DNA of 64,000 nucleotides from JAHEJA01 sp965657215 (GTDB lineage: Bacteria > Pseudomonadota > Alphaproteobacteria > Rhodobacterales > Rhodobacteraceae), in assembly GCA_965657215.1 (NCBI GenBank), contig CBFHNR010000001.1:141771-205770 (forward strand), read 5' to 3'. This document shows, in pieces, positions 16,772 through 26,546 of the stretch (position 1 is its first letter; the number at the start of each line of letters is the position of its first letter). Both the position numbers and the translations under genes were made by a program. Below the pieces are notes generated by a model. It was not told where the DNA came from, did no database searches, and saw only the letters and a list, made by a program, of their open reading frames with translations.

Positions 16772-17736
16772 GAGGTGGCTCCTAGCTCGGCGGCCAATTT
16801 GATGGCCTCTATTGTCGAGCTCGGGTTTGCCTTATTTTTCCCTGCAATGTCAAAGGCTGTTCCGTGATCGGGAGAGGTGCGAATAAAAGGAAGCCCAAGG
16901 GTAATATTCACACCACGGTCAAAATCCAACGTTTTGATCGGGATGAGGGCTTGATCGTGATACATGCAAATCGCGACATCATAGCCTGCGCGCGCGCTTG
17001 CATGAAACATCGTATCCGCCGAAAGGGGGCCGCGAATATCCATGCCATTGCTGACAAGGTTTTGAATAACGGGGGCGATGATCTCTTGATCCTCGTGGCC
17101 CATTTTTCCGCCTTCGCCTGCATGGGGATTGAGGCCCGCAACGGTTATGCGCGGATGCTTTATTCCGAATTGGTCGATTAGCGCGCGATGTGTGATTTTG
17201 ATGGTGTCTTCGATCAATTGAGGCGTCAGTGCCTCAGGAACATCTGCGAGAGGGATATGAATCGTGGTTGGCACAACGCGAAGCTGGTCTGAGGCTAACA
17301 TCATCACCACTTGATCCACATTCGCCAAGGCCGCCAAATATTCTGTGTGTCCTGGATAGGCAAAATTCGCCCCGTCTTGGAGCGCTTTTTTATGAATAGG
17401 AAGCGTGCAAATTGCACTGGCTTGACCTTTGAGCGTCATATCAACTCCGCGAGCGATAACGTCAATCACGCCTTGGGCGTTGCGCGGATCAGGTGTGCCA
17501 TGGCTGAGCGCGCCATCAAAGGGATGCGCCAAAACAGGAAGAGCGGTTTTAAATGCACCTGCTGCTTCGGACGGGTCTGATATGACCTGAACTGGGGCTG
17601 ATTTGGGTAAATGACGCGGATCGGCAATCAGGAAAAAGGGACGGCTATCCTTGAGGGCATCCCATGCTTTTATCGCCAGCTCGGGGCCAATTCCCGCTGG
17701 TTCACCACAGCTCACAGCAATAGGCGCATGTGTCAT
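16768..17736 (-). CDS. pdxA: 4-hydroxythreonine-4-phosphate dehydrogenase
   Basis: NAD-dependent enzyme of the DXP-dependent pyridoxal phosphate pathway that oxidises 4-phosphohydroxy-L-threonine. It is 322 residues long with the family motifs SCGEPAGIGPELAIKAW at the N-terminus, metal-binding histidines in GHTEYLA, LNPHAGEGGKMG and MYHDQALIPIK, and the C-terminal FIRTSPDHGTAFDIAG. It overlaps surA upstream and rsmA downstream by 4 bases each. The surA-pdxA-rsmA order is widely conserved in Proteobacteria. Confidence 0.97.
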   Translation of the reverse strand: MTHAPIAVSCGEPAGIGPELAIKAWDALKDSRPFFLIADPRHLPKSAPVQVISDPSEAAGAFKTALPVLAHPFDGALSHGTPDPRNAQGVIDVIARGVDMTLKGQASAICTLPIHKKALQDGANFAYPGHTEYLAALANVDQVVMMLASDQLRVVPTTIHIPLADVPEALTPQLIEDTIKITHRALIDQFGIKHPRITVAGLNPHAGEGGKMGHEDQEIIAPVIQNLVSNGMDIRGPLSADTMFHASARAGYDVAICMYHDQALIPIKTLDFDRGVNITLGLPFIRTSPDHGTAFDIAGKNKANPSSTIEAIKLAAELGATS

Positions 17737-18935
17737 TTTTCAACAATCCGCGCGTCTTGGCGTAAGTTTTCCAAATAGCCATTTGCGTAGGTTTCAAGTT
17801 TTTTATTCCGCAGTCCATTGCGGATCGCATCTAAATCAAGGCTTTCTTCGGGGGCAAAGGCGCGTCCACAGAGCATTGTAATCGTTGCAAACCCTTCACC
17901 TTGGCTCAGCTCGAATTCATTAATGTCCAAGCGGCTTAAGGTGGTGCGTAAACTTGATGGTAATGTTTTTGGATCCCCTGACAACCGACGCAGGGAATGG
18001 GTCGCGTTGTCCTTGGCAAAGCCATAGAGATCATCGCAATGCACAAGGCTTGCACTTAGATTTGAGAGGGCTTCATCGCCATTTGGGACAGAATAGGTCG
18101 CATAGTCCACACTCACTGGGGTTGGCCGTGAATAGGGTGTTTCTGTCATCGCTCTAAGTTGGAACAGGGCGATTGCATTCGGGAGCTCAAGCGGCTCCGT
18201 GACTTCACCTGGTTTCAAGTCAAAGATCAGCGGCTGCAACACAGGGGGTAATTTATCCAAACGCTGCCATTCGAGGCGTCCCCCTTGGTCACGGGTGGGA
18301 ACCGCGGAATATTCACGCGCGGCGGCAGAAAACCGAGCGGTTGAGGTATAGCCTGAGACCTCTTTGGCGATTGCGCGCACTTCTTCTTCGAATTGAGGTT
18401 GAAGCGGCATGATAAGCTCAGATAGCAAAACCTGAATGCTTGTGCCGCCTTGACCTGTATTGGTGGTCCGCTCAATTTGATCTTCGCTGACCTGGCTTTG
18501 AGAGCCGAATTTTGCGCGCACAACTTGGCGCCATGCAAGACCTGCTTCGATAAAGGCGCGGATCGTGCTCTCTGAGACGCCGCGGCGCGCAAGGTCGGCG
18601 ACAAGCGCAGGTCCCGTTTTTTGAGTGCGGGCGGCAAATTCGTCAACGCCTTGGTCGATTTCATCTTCTGAGATCCGAATGCCTAGTTGCTTGGCTGCAC
18701 CAAGCTTTAGTCGGTCTTCGATCAACTGCGTTTTTGCGAGGCGTTTTTTATTGCCAGGCGCATTCAAAACGCTCAGCAATCTTTCGCGCTGCGACAGCTC
18801 ATAGCCTGTTATGGCGCCATCGTTCACACGAATGGCCGTTGAAAAGAGGCTCTGAGCCTGTGGAACACTGGGGGTTCCAAACAATAGCCCAATGCTAAAG
18901 GTTGCTATGGTCAAGTGACGTAAAGTGTGACGCAT
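17733..18935 (-). CDS. surA: SurA-type periplasmic chaperone/peptidyl-prolyl isomerase
   Basis: Periplasmic folding factor for outer-membrane beta-barrels, 400 residues. A Sec signal peptide (FSIGLLFGTPSVPQAQS) is followed by the SurA N-terminal chaperone domain (RVNDGAITGYELSQRERLL to about residue 140). One parvulin-like domain follows (ARFSAAAREYSAVPTRDQGGRLEWQ, about 200-260) and then a divergent C-terminal region. It sits 3 bases after lptD, whose barrel product is a natural client. The single PPIase domain and low overall similarity to the E. coli protein are usual for alphaproteobacteria. Confidence 0.92.
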   Translation of the reverse strand: MRHTLRHLTIATFSIGLLFGTPSVPQAQSLFSTAIRVNDGAITGYELSQRERLLSVLNAPGNKKRLAKTQLIEDRLKLGAAKQLGIRISEDEIDQGVDEFAARTQKTGPALVADLARRGVSESTIRAFIEAGLAWRQVVRAKFGSQSQVSEDQIERTTNTGQGGTSIQVLLSELIMPLQPQFEEEVRAIAKEVSGYTSTARFSAAAREYSAVPTRDQGGRLEWQRLDKLPPVLQPLIFDLKPGEVTEPLELPNAIALFQLRAMTETPYSRPTPVSVDYATYSVPNGDEALSNLSASLVHCDDLYGFAKDNATHSLRRLSGDPKTLPSSLRTTLSRLDINEFELSQGEGFATITMLCGRAFAPEESLDLDAIRNGLRNKKLETYANGYLENLRQDARIVEK

Positions 18936-18938
18936 CCA

Positions 18939-21050
18939 TTATTTCCTACATGACCGAGTGACCAATCCGCTTTGGCCCCCAGTGCTAAACCCCAATAAAT
19001 CCACCGTAAGCCCATAGGTCGTTAATGGCTCAGATGTTCCCGATACAGTAAAGCGGCGTGAGACGGAAAAATCAATCTCCACGCATTCATTTTGATATTT
19101 TAAGCCAAGTCCAGCCTGCGCTGTTTTGGCGGAGACAAGATCATAGCGCAAGTTGTTTGAGACTGTCCAATTTTGGTTGGCCTTATATCTCGTGGCCAGC
19201 TTCCATTCCGCGACAGTTGTATCCCGCTCTTCATAGGCGTCAGCCTTGAGCAAGCTATACCCCGCATTCACGTCCCATTTTCCGTGTGTGACGTCAAACA
19301 AGGCTTCGGCCTTGGTGACTTGGGCCTTTTGGTCAACAATAGCGCGGGCCATGATTCCAAAGGTTTTACCGTTGTTATAGCGCGTGCTGATCAGGAAATC
19401 AGATTTTGCATTGCGCAGGCCTGAACTAGCGGAGAAATCTTCGCGTGCATTTTCTCTAAAAACCTGCCCCATGACGAAATCTAATTTGTGCGATTGGGTA
19501 AAGTGATGTTTGAATCGCAACCCGATTGCGCCACGTAACCCGCGTTCGTAACGATCTGGAGCCGGAAACCTCGATAGCGACAAGAGATTAGCACTGTCAA
19601 GTTCGACGCGCGTGCTTTCCTCATTAGGTAGGTCAAGGATTTGGCGGGCGCTGTAACCGAGTTGAACCATCGGCTCGATAAGTGTGACTTGCTCGGCGGT
19701 TCCTCGGCGAAGAAGGGGAAGCCGTGCATCGAAATAGGTGTCAGCCGTTGCCGCAGATTGTATCTCGGGATATCGGCTGTCCTGGGAAATGGCGAAATAA
19801 TCATAGCGCGCTTGGGCGCCGGCGCTCCATTGAATGCCTAGGCGATCTGTAAAGCTCCGGCGATACAAAAGAGAGCCGTTTAAACGCGCCATATCGCGTC
19901 CGATTTGATCTGCATCAGAGCCGCGAACATTTGTATGCGCTTGAATGTTTAACCGCAGCTCCCCGCCGATGGATCGCGGCAAGAACCGTTTTTCATATTC
20001 GCTAAAAGTGACAAGGGTCGGAAGTGTTCCGTTATCGTCATAAAATGAATGGTAGTTGATGAAATTGGCTGCGCGATAGGACCTTTTGGCCGCTTTTGAC
20101 AGGGTCAGCGTGCTTTGTAAGCGGTCTTTGGTTTCGATTTCATAATCGCCGAGATAGCTGTCATCGCTGACAGTTTCTAAATCAAAGTTGAATTTATAAT
20201 CATGGGCAAGATTGAAATTGCCAATAGCGCGCATGTAACCGCGCCACGAAGCCGGTGTCAGGTCATCGCGCGACACAGATCCATTTATAGTGAGGCCGCC
20301 TCTTCGAAAGGCTTGTCTATAGCGCCATTCAAAGGTGTTTGTTTTTGTGGATATAAATGGAGTTACAGTCAGGTCTTTGTCATCCCCGATCGGGATAAAA
20401 TAGGGGAGCTTAATCCCCAAGCCCACAATCGAATTTGATACCCCCTTAGGGGACAAGAACCCTTGATACCGCTCAACCGTTGGATCAGGGAGCCGCATGT
20501 AAGGGAGATAGAACACCGGAATGTCATATATGCGGAATTGCGCGTGACGGAAATAAATTTGCTTTTCTTCATCATCATGGCGCACGGATCTTGCACGAAT
20601 TTGCCACAAGGGCGGGCGATCATCGCATGTCTGACAGGATGTTGCACCAACCTCCGTCATATCCGAATAGCGTCCGTCAATCCGACTGAGCTCTGCGGCT
20701 TGGAGTTCCATTTGTTGGCTCAAAACGAGGCGCGCGCTTCGCAATATCCCGTTTTCCAAATCGCGATCAAGCGTGCCTTGGGTTGCGCTCACAACGTTGC
20801 CTAATGTGTCGCTCAAGGTAATGGGGCCTGAGATGTCAATTGTATCCTTGGTGCGATCATATGTGATTTCGTCGGCCAACAAGGTGTTTCCGCGATAAAA
20901 AACTTCAACGACGCCTTTGGCGATCAAATCCCCGCTTGCGGTGACCTCAATAGTATCAGCGATAAGAACCGCATCCTCATTGGTTTGTGCCGTGGCAATT
21001 TGTGCGAGGCAACAGACAAGAGACAAGACAATAACGCGGAGCATGGTCAT
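18939..21050 (-). CDS. lptD: LPS-assembly outer-membrane protein LptD
   Basis: Outer-membrane translocon that with LptE inserts lipopolysaccharide in the outer leaflet. The roughly 703 residues start with a signal peptide (VIVLSLVCCLAQIATAQ). An OstA/LptA-like periplasmic jellyroll follows (DAVLIADTIEVTASGDLIAKG onward), then the beta-barrel (PYMRLPDPTVERYQGFLSP onward). Cysteines are placed as in LptD proteins that form inter-domain disulfides: a pair in SCQTCDD and two near the C-terminus (NECVEID, RSCRK). I chose the ATG at 21050, which overlaps the lptG stop (ATGA); an ATG two codons later at 21044 has better spacing from the GGAGG. Confidence 0.94.
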   Translation of the reverse strand: MTMLRVIVLSLVCCLAQIATAQTNEDAVLIADTIEVTASGDLIAKGVVEVFYRGNTLLADEITYDRTKDTIDISGPITLSDTLGNVVSATQGTLDRDLENGILRSARLVLSQQMELQAAELSRIDGRYSDMTEVGATSCQTCDDRPPLWQIRARSVRHDDEEKQIYFRHAQFRIYDIPVFYLPYMRLPDPTVERYQGFLSPKGVSNSIVGLGIKLPYFIPIGDDKDLTVTPFISTKTNTFEWRYRQAFRRGGLTINGSVSRDDLTPASWRGYMRAIGNFNLAHDYKFNFDLETVSDDSYLGDYEIETKDRLQSTLTLSKAAKRSYRAANFINYHSFYDDNGTLPTLVTFSEYEKRFLPRSIGGELRLNIQAHTNVRGSDADQIGRDMARLNGSLLYRRSFTDRLGIQWSAGAQARYDYFAISQDSRYPEIQSAATADTYFDARLPLLRRGTAEQVTLIEPMVQLGYSARQILDLPNEESTRVELDSANLLSLSRFPAPDRYERGLRGAIGLRFKHHFTQSHKLDFVMGQVFRENAREDFSASSGLRNAKSDFLISTRYNNGKTFGIMARAIVDQKAQVTKAEALFDVTHGKWDVNAGYSLLKADAYEERDTTVAEWKLATRYKANQNWTVSNNLRYDLVSAKTAQAGLGLKYQNECVEIDFSVSRRFTVSGTSEPLTTYGLTVDLLGFSTGGQSGLVTRSCRK

Positions 21051-22141
21051 CCATCCTCCATCTGTAAAATCAAGCCCAAGGCAAGCGCGATAGAGGCAAG
21101 GGCAGGGACCCATGCCGCAACCACAATGGGCAATTGGCCGTTATCCCCCAAAATCTGAGCAAAGTTGCGCACGTAATATAATCCAAATCCCAAGAGGACA
21201 GCGGATAACACCCGCAAGCCCGTTCCCCCAAACCGAGAATGCTTCATCGTGAAAGCCGCTCCAATGAGCATCATTGCCACCAAAAAGAAGGGTCGTGCAA
21301 GTTCCATCTGCATCCAAACGGCATAGCGACGCGCGGAAAATCCAGCCTCGTCGAGTTGCTCAATGAATTTGGGCAAATCCCAAACAGAAATTGAAGACGG
21401 ATTTCCAAATTGATCGGTGATTTGTTCTCGTGTCAGCGTGGACTCAACGCGCAAAATATCATGCTGTTGAGCGGCTTCTTCTGAATTGATACCGGGAATG
21501 AGGGGCCAAACTTTGACCCGTTCTAATATCCACATCCCGTCGCGAAGCGAGGCTTGGTCTGCTTCAATCCGTCGATTGGGGCCGCCAAATTTGCTATAAT
21601 TCAGCATGCTGACATCAAACAGAATGGATCCATCAAAATTCGCGCGTGCGGCCCGAATAACGGTTTGCCCTGTTTCGCCACCTTGACGAAGCCAAAGACC
21701 TTCTCGACCAATTGAAAATGCAGAAGGGCTTCCTGATCTATAGGTTTCGCTGAGCTCTCCATAGCGCACGGATGTGGCGGCTACGATTGGGTTGAATAAT
21801 GACACAGTGACCAACCCGATCAAAAAGGCAACAGTGATGGGCGCAATGAGCGTATGGAGCGCAGAGCGACCAACAGATCGCGCGACAACCAGCTCGCTTG
21901 ATCTCGCCAAGGCGATAAACAGGCTTACTGTCGAGATAATCATGACGAGTGGCAAAATTTGATAGAGCGCTTGGGGCGTTTTCAACATCGTAATGTAAAC
22001 AACATCCCCAAACGACACATAGCTTCCAAAGCGCCGCATTTGTTCGACCAAGTCAATCAATGTCATGAATAAGAAAAACACGGCAAAGACTGAGGCGAAC
22101 ATTTTGAAAAAGCGTCGGGCAAAATAGAAATGCAGCGTCAT
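21047..22141 (-). CDS. lptG: LPS export permease LptG
   Basis: Inner-membrane subunit of the LptB2FG ABC complex that extracts lipopolysaccharide from the membrane. The 364 residues show the YjgP/YjgQ plan: an N-terminal helix bundle starting LHFYFARRFFKMFASVF, a periplasmic beta-jellyroll domain in the middle, and C-terminal helices (FFLVAMMLIGAAFTMKHSR and following). The start at 22141 overlaps the lptF stop by 4 bases; the open frame reaches 36 codons further into lptF without support. It lies directly ahead of lptD, so bridge and barrel components are co-expressed. Confidence 0.94.
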   Translation of the reverse strand: MTLHFYFARRFFKMFASVFAVFFLFMTLIDLVEQMRRFGSYVSFGDVVYITMLKTPQALYQILPLVMIISTVSLFIALARSSELVVARSVGRSALHTLIAPITVAFLIGLVTVSLFNPIVAATSVRYGELSETYRSGSPSAFSIGREGLWLRQGGETGQTVIRAARANFDGSILFDVSMLNYSKFGGPNRRIEADQASLRDGMWILERVKVWPLIPGINSEEAAQQHDILRVESTLTREQITDQFGNPSSISVWDLPKFIEQLDEAGFSARRYAVWMQMELARPFFLVAMMLIGAAFTMKHSRFGGTGLRVLSAVLLGFGLYYVRNFAQILGDNGQLPIVVAAWVPALASIALALGLILQMEDG

Positions 22142-23256
22142 GAAAACGCTCCCCAAATCATCCAGCGACGTTTTGGTTGCGAGGCTTTGTATAACAAAAG
22201 GCCAGAAGTGACAAAGGCAAACACAGATGGCGCGTAGACCAAATACCACAACGACGGGCTGGACCTAACCGGTCCCGTCACAAGGCTTTCGACCATTTTG
22301 ATGAGGACCAACAAAAAGATTGCGAACAAGATTTGTCGGGTCGCGCCGAACCTGCTGAAGGATCCAATCATTAGCGCGCTATATCCGATTAATGCGGCCG
22401 CTAGACACAAAAGAGGCTCGTGAAGTCGGCTATGCACTTCTTCGATTAATCTGGCTTCTGTTTTGAGCGACGTCGTTGTTTTTGCCTGTTCCAAGAGGTC
22501 AGGGATGGACATTTCTTTCATGCCCAAACGTAGTGGTCCTGTGTTGGCAAAAACTCCAGAAATATCATAGGCGAAATCGCTAAATAGTGTCGTCGAAATT
22601 TGGTTGGTTTCGTAATTCAATGTTTGGGCTAACCCATTGAGCATGACCAAATTGGTCGAGGGTCCATCGCGTAACAAATAGGCTTTGTTGGCTGTATAGG
22701 TAACGGCAAACTCTTCGTCACGCCGGTCCGAGAGGAAAATATCCAATAGCTCACCGTCTGAGGTGATTTCGCGAATGTAAAAGGTCGTGCCTTTGACTGG
22801 ATGCAAGAAGATCCCATCGCGCAACAGACGTGAGGACACCGATGCCGTGATGTCGCGTTCGCGCTGCTTTAATTGGGCATTGCTTTCGGGCACGAGGTAG
22901 ACAGTCAAGCTCAGCATGAATAGGGCAACCAAGAGACCAAAGACCACGACAGGACGTGCAAGCCTCCACGGGCTAAATCCAGTGGCCTGCATAACGATCA
23001 ATTCGCTTTCATTATTCAAGCGATTGATGACGTAAACGACGGCGGCAAATGTCGAAATCGGAAGAACCATACCGATCACATTGGGCAAGGTCAGCATGGT
23101 GAATTCCAAGAACACGCCCGCTGAATGACCGTCTGCGATGAGCAGATCAAACAAAACAACGGCGCGATTCACCCAATAAACGGATACCAACACAAGCGAA
23201 AAGAACCCAAATAGGATCATCAATTGTGATAATAGATATCTGTCAAATCGCGACAC
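22138..23256 (-). CDS. lptF: LPS export permease LptF
   Basis: Partner permease of LptG, 372 residues, with the same six-helix plus periplasmic jellyroll layout. The N-terminus RFDRYLLSQLMILFGFFSLV is typical, as are NNESELIVMQATGFSPWRLARP near residue 83-105 and C-terminal membrane helices. It is the first gene of the lptF-lptG-lptD-surA-pdxA-rsmA operon. It is divergent from pepA, with about 120 bases between the two starts that must hold both promoters. Confidence 0.94.
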   Translation of the reverse strand: MSRFDRYLLSQLMILFGFFSLVLVSVYWVNRAVVLFDLLIADGHSAGVFLEFTMLTLPNVIGMVLPISTFAAVVYVINRLNNESELIVMQATGFSPWRLARPVVVFGLLVALFMLSLTVYLVPESNAQLKQRERDITASVSSRLLRDGIFLHPVKGTTFYIREITSDGELLDIFLSDRRDEEFAVTYTANKAYLLRDGPSTNLVMLNGLAQTLNYETNQISTTLFSDFAYDISGVFANTGPLRLGMKEMSIPDLLEQAKTTTSLKTEARLIEEVHSRLHEPLLCLAAALIGYSALMIGSFSRFGATRQILFAIFLLVLIKMVESLVTGPVRSSPSLWYLVYAPSVFAFVTSGLLLYKASQPKRRWMIWGAFS

Positions 23257-23378
23257 GTCGCCCTCAAACCCTTGTTATGCATCTCGTTTAAAGGAATTAT
23301 TGCTTGGGGAAAACTGCTAACTGGATATTGTGGCGGATCACCGCTAGATCTATGGGATAATCAACAAGGAGAAATAGA

Positions 23379-24851
23379 ATGGTCGCCATCTCAAACGTTC
23401 ACTGTCGCACAGTCGATTTGGATCAACTTTCTGAAACAAAAGGAAGAATTGCTGTTTTAATCGGCAAAGATGCCAAGCTCGATCTCGGCGCGCGTCGCGT
23501 GAACCGTTTGACCAAAGGCGCGATTGCCCGTGTTGTCGAATCAGAGCGCTTTGAAAAGGCCAAAGTTGGCGATGTGATTTCGTTGAATTTCCCAGTTGGA
23601 CTTGAGGCTGAGGCCGTTGATGTCGTGATCATTGATCGCAAAGGCGCCTCACTCGATATGCGCAAGGCGGGTGTCGCTTTGGCCAAAGCACGGGCCAAAT
23701 CCGCCGTGACCGTTTTGGGGATGTCTCACAAGGGAATAGTTGATTTTATTCAAGGTGTTGTGCTGCGATCTTACAGTTTTGACGAACGTCGCAGCGCGCC
23801 TGTCGAGTCCTATGGGGACATCACTGTGATGCATACGCAATCAGACACACTTGCACCACAAATTGATGTGGTAAACGCAATCGGAGAAGGTGTGTTCTTT
23901 ACCCGCGATCTCACAAATGAACCCGCGAATATCCTCACAACAACAGATTTCGCAGATCGTCTAAGCGCGCTCACCTATTTGGGCATTGAGGTCGAAGTGT
24001 TAGAGGAACCAGAGCTGGAAAAGCTTGGCATGCGCACGCTTCTCGCGGTGGGTCAAGGATCGGCGAGCCCGTCCAAAGTTGTGGTCATGCAATGGAAAGG
24101 TGGCGCAGCGGATGATGCTCCACTCGCATTGGTTGGCAAAGGCGTTGTCTTTGATACAGGTGGGATTTCGTTGAAACCTGGCGCTGGTATGGAAGACATG
24201 ACCATGGATATGGGCGGCGCGGCTGTCGTGGCGGGTGTTATGAAAACGCTTGCTCTCAGAGGGGCCAAGGCTAATGTCGTCGCAACCGTCGGATTGGTTG
24301 AAAACATGCCTTCTAGCACGGCCACCCGTCCGGGTGACGTGATTACGTCCATGAAGGGTGACACAGTTGAAATCATCAACACAGACGCAGAAGGGCGCAT
24401 GGTCCTCTGTGATGCGATGTGGTACACACAGGATCGCTTCAAGCCCGCAGCTATGATCGACCTAGCTACGCTAACGGGCGCTGTCATCATCGCCTTAGGC
24501 CATGATAAAGCAGCGATTTATTCCAATAATGATGCCTTGTGCGATGGCCTGCTCACTGCGGCGGATCGCGAAAACGAAGGCGCGTGGCGCATGCCTTTGG
24601 CGCAAAGCTATGATGATCAACTCAAATCGCGTGTGGCGGATATGAAAAACGTCGGTACACGTGCAGCAGGGTCGATCACTGCGGCGCAATTTCTAAAGCG
24701 GTTTGTCAAAGATGCCACACCTTGGGCACATATCGATATCGCAGGTGTTGCACAGACCAAAGCCGATACAGATCATGCACCATCTGGATCAACGGGCTGG
24801 GGTGTTATGACCTTGAACACGCTTGTCTCTGATATGTTTGAAACCGAATAA
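23379..24851 (+). CDS. pepA: Leucyl aminopeptidase (M17)
   Basis: Cytosolic dizinc or dimanganese exopeptidase that removes N-terminal residues from peptides; in some bacteria the protein also binds DNA. The 490 residues carry the M17 signature NTDAEGRMVLCDAMWY (residues about 338-353) with the metal ligands in VGKGVVFDTGGISLKPG (including the catalytic Lys and Asp) and MDMGGAAVV. The N-terminal macro-like domain is complete. The start follows AAGGAGAAATAGA. It is the first gene of the pepA-holC pair and divergent from lptF. Confidence 0.96.
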   Translation: MVAISNVHCRTVDLDQLSETKGRIAVLIGKDAKLDLGARRVNRLTKGAIARVVESERFEKAKVGDVISLNFPVGLEAEAVDVVIIDRKGASLDMRKAGVALAKARAKSAVTVLGMSHKGIVDFIQGVVLRSYSFDERRSAPVESYGDITVMHTQSDTLAPQIDVVNAIGEGVFFTRDLTNEPANILTTTDFADRLSALTYLGIEVEVLEEPELEKLGMRTLLAVGQGSASPSKVVVMQWKGGAADDAPLALVGKGVVFDTGGISLKPGAGMEDMTMDMGGAAVVAGVMKTLALRGAKANVVATVGLVENMPSSTATRPGDVITSMKGDTVEIINTDAEGRMVLCDAMWYTQDRFKPAAMIDLATLTGAVIIALGHDKAAIYSNNDALCDGLLTAADRENEGAWRMPLAQSYDDQLKSRVADMKNVGTRAAGSITAAQFLKRFVKDATPWAHIDIAGVAQTKADTDHAPSGSTGWGVMTLNTLVSDMFETE

Positions 24852-24852
24852 C

Positions 24853-25308
24853 ATGGGCGCTGCGTATTTCTATCACCTCAAGCAGAGCACGCTGGACGGA
24901 GCTTTGCACAAGCTCTTGCCACGGGCGCGCGCGGCGGGCTGGCGCATAGAAATACGCGGGCGCGACGTGTCAGCGCTCAAAAGGTTGGATCATCAGCTCT
25001 GGGAAGGTCCAGTGGACGGCTTTTTGCCCCATGGCATTGCTGGAACGCCAAATGATCCCCTTCAACCGATTTTGCTCACTCATGAGCCAAGTGATCACTC
25101 TTTTGATTGTGTCATGGCGGTTCATGGTGCAGATGTGTCGGTCCAAGAGGTCACCGGGGCTGAGAGGGTCTGTATCCTTTTTGACGGCAACGACAGTGAT
25201 GCGGTTCAACACGCTCGTGTTCAATGGAAAACCCTCACTGCGGGTGGCGTATCTGCGCAATATTGGTCTGAGGCGTCTGGCTCGTGGGAGAAGAAAGCCG
25301 AAACATAA
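24853..25308 (+). CDS. holC: DNA polymerase III chi subunit
   Basis: Chi subunit of the clamp-loader complex, which links the replisome to SSB. It is 151 residues and starts AAYFYHLKQSTLDGALHKLLP. The internal DHQLWEGPVDGFLPHGIAG and the late VCILFDGNDSDAVQHAR are family-typical. The start at 24853 is one base after the pepA stop; the longer frame overlaps pepA and is not needed. pepA-holC is a common gene pair in alphaproteobacteria. Confidence 0.93.
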   Translation: MGAAYFYHLKQSTLDGALHKLLPRARAAGWRIEIRGRDVSALKRLDHQLWEGPVDGFLPHGIAGTPNDPLQPILLTHEPSDHSFDCVMAVHGADVSVQEVTGAERVCILFDGNDSDAVQHARVQWKTLTAGGVSAQYWSEASGSWEKKAET

Positions 25309-25315
25309 CAGTGAG

Positions 25316-25897
25316 TTATTTGGATAACCTCAACTCATTTGGGGTGAGCTGAATAGAAGCAAAGCGGTTTAAATATTCCATACCCAAGAGCGAAATCCGC
25401 AAGTCGCCTTCGTTAACAGAGGCGCGAAAATTGCGCTCGACATAGGGGCCAAGTGCCATGGTTTCTAATCGCACAGGCGCTGTGCGAACCTGTCCATTGG
25501 CTGTATTTGCGACATTCCAAAATGTCAGCGTCTCTGGGTCAAATCCAAGAGCTTTGGCATCTTCCATGTTCAACACAATTTGCGTCGCGCCTGTATCAAC
25601 TAAAAAATTGATTGGCGTGTCATTGACCAAGAGAGTTGCATAATAATGCCCATCGGGGCGCTTTGGAATGACGACGTCGCCGTTACTGGTTTCTTGGGCG
25701 AATTGAAGTTTGGAATTGCCTTGGATATCGGTCCACATCCCATATCCAAAAACAACGACCAAAAAGACCACCAACCAAACAGTGGCCTGCTTCATGACCT
25801 GTCCCAATTGATTTCGGCGAGAGACCAAAACAGACAGTAGAATGACCCCCAATAAGAGCGAGGCGTATATCAAATTTGCGTAATCAAAGCTTTCCAT
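25316..25897 (-). CDS. Membrane-anchored clan AA aspartic protease (TIGR02281 family)
   Basis: Retropepsin-like protein of 193 residues. Two N-terminal hydrophobic segments (LIYASLLLGVILLSVLVS and VWLVVFLVVVFGYGMW) anchor a soluble domain from about residue 80. The active-site motif is FLVDTGATQIVLN near residue 110, followed by the flap-like and second conserved region GQVRTAPVRLETMALG and a closing SLLGMEYLNRF. The substrate is unknown. It converges with holC with 7 bases between stops and lies next to marC on the same strand. Confidence 0.9.
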   Translation of the reverse strand: MESFDYANLIYASLLLGVILLSVLVSRRNQLGQVMKQATVWLVVFLVVVFGYGMWTDIQGNSKLQFAQETSNGDVVIPKRPDGHYYATLLVNDTPINFLVDTGATQIVLNMEDAKALGFDPETLTFWNVANTANGQVRTAPVRLETMALGPYVERNFRASVNEGDLRISLLGMEYLNRFASIQLTPNELRLSK

Positions 25898-25906
25898 AGC
25901 TTATAT

Positions 25907-26524
25907 CTAGGAAAGCGCGATGAAGGATGTAATACCTTCGAGCACAAATTGCACAGAAAGTGCCGCCAAGAGCATGCCTAATATACGTGTCACAACGTTA
26001 ATTCCAGTTTTCCCCAAGCCACGCTCAATAAATGACCCCATCATGAAAAAGGCCGCGACAATGGCTAGAACGGCGATTGTGATAATTAATGTTTCACCAT
26101 AGCCGATGAACCCTGGGTGCGAGCCTGAAATCAAGATCACGGTTGTGATTGCGCCTGGTCCTGCAATAAGCGGAATGGCCAAAGGAAATATTGAAGGATC
26201 ATCATGAATTTCCTCGTCAGAATTATCTTGGCGACGTTTTGTGCGCATTTGAAATAACATTTCCAAAGCGGTGAGAAAAAGCAATATCCCCCCCGCAATA
26301 CGGAAGGCTGGCATCGAGATGCCCACAAATCCAAGCACGGCCTCGCCAAAGAGCGTGAAGACCACCAAGATAATAAAACCTGTCACAATTGAGCGAATTG
26401 CAACGCGTTTGCGCTGCGCATCGCTCATCCCTTGGGTCAGGGCAACAAAAAGTGGCGTCAACCCAATCGGGTCAATAATGACAAAAAGCGTGACAAATGA
26501 TGTCACCATAAACGCCATATCCAT
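25907..26524 (-). CDS. MarC-family integral membrane protein
   Basis: Six-helix inner-membrane protein of 205 residues of the MarC/UPF0056 family. It opens MAFMVTSFVTLFVIIDPIGLTPLFVALTQG and has the conserved RIAGGILLFLTALEMLF and FPLAIPLIAGPGAITTVI segments. Despite the name, E. coli MarC has not proved to confer multidrug resistance, and the transport role is undefined. It is separated by 9 bases from the aspartic-protease gene downstream and by 22 bases from the ABC-F gene upstream. Confidence 0.92.
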   Translation of the reverse strand: MDMAFMVTSFVTLFVIIDPIGLTPLFVALTQGMSDAQRKRVAIRSIVTGFIILVVFTLFGEAVLGFVGISMPAFRIAGGILLFLTALEMLFQMRTKRRQDNSDEEIHDDPSIFPLAIPLIAGPGAITTVILISGSHPGFIGYGETLIITIAVLAIVAAFFMMGSFIERGLGKTGINVVTRILGMLLAALSVQFVLEGITSFIALS

Positions 26525-26546
26525 AAAGCATCCCTACCTATTCGTG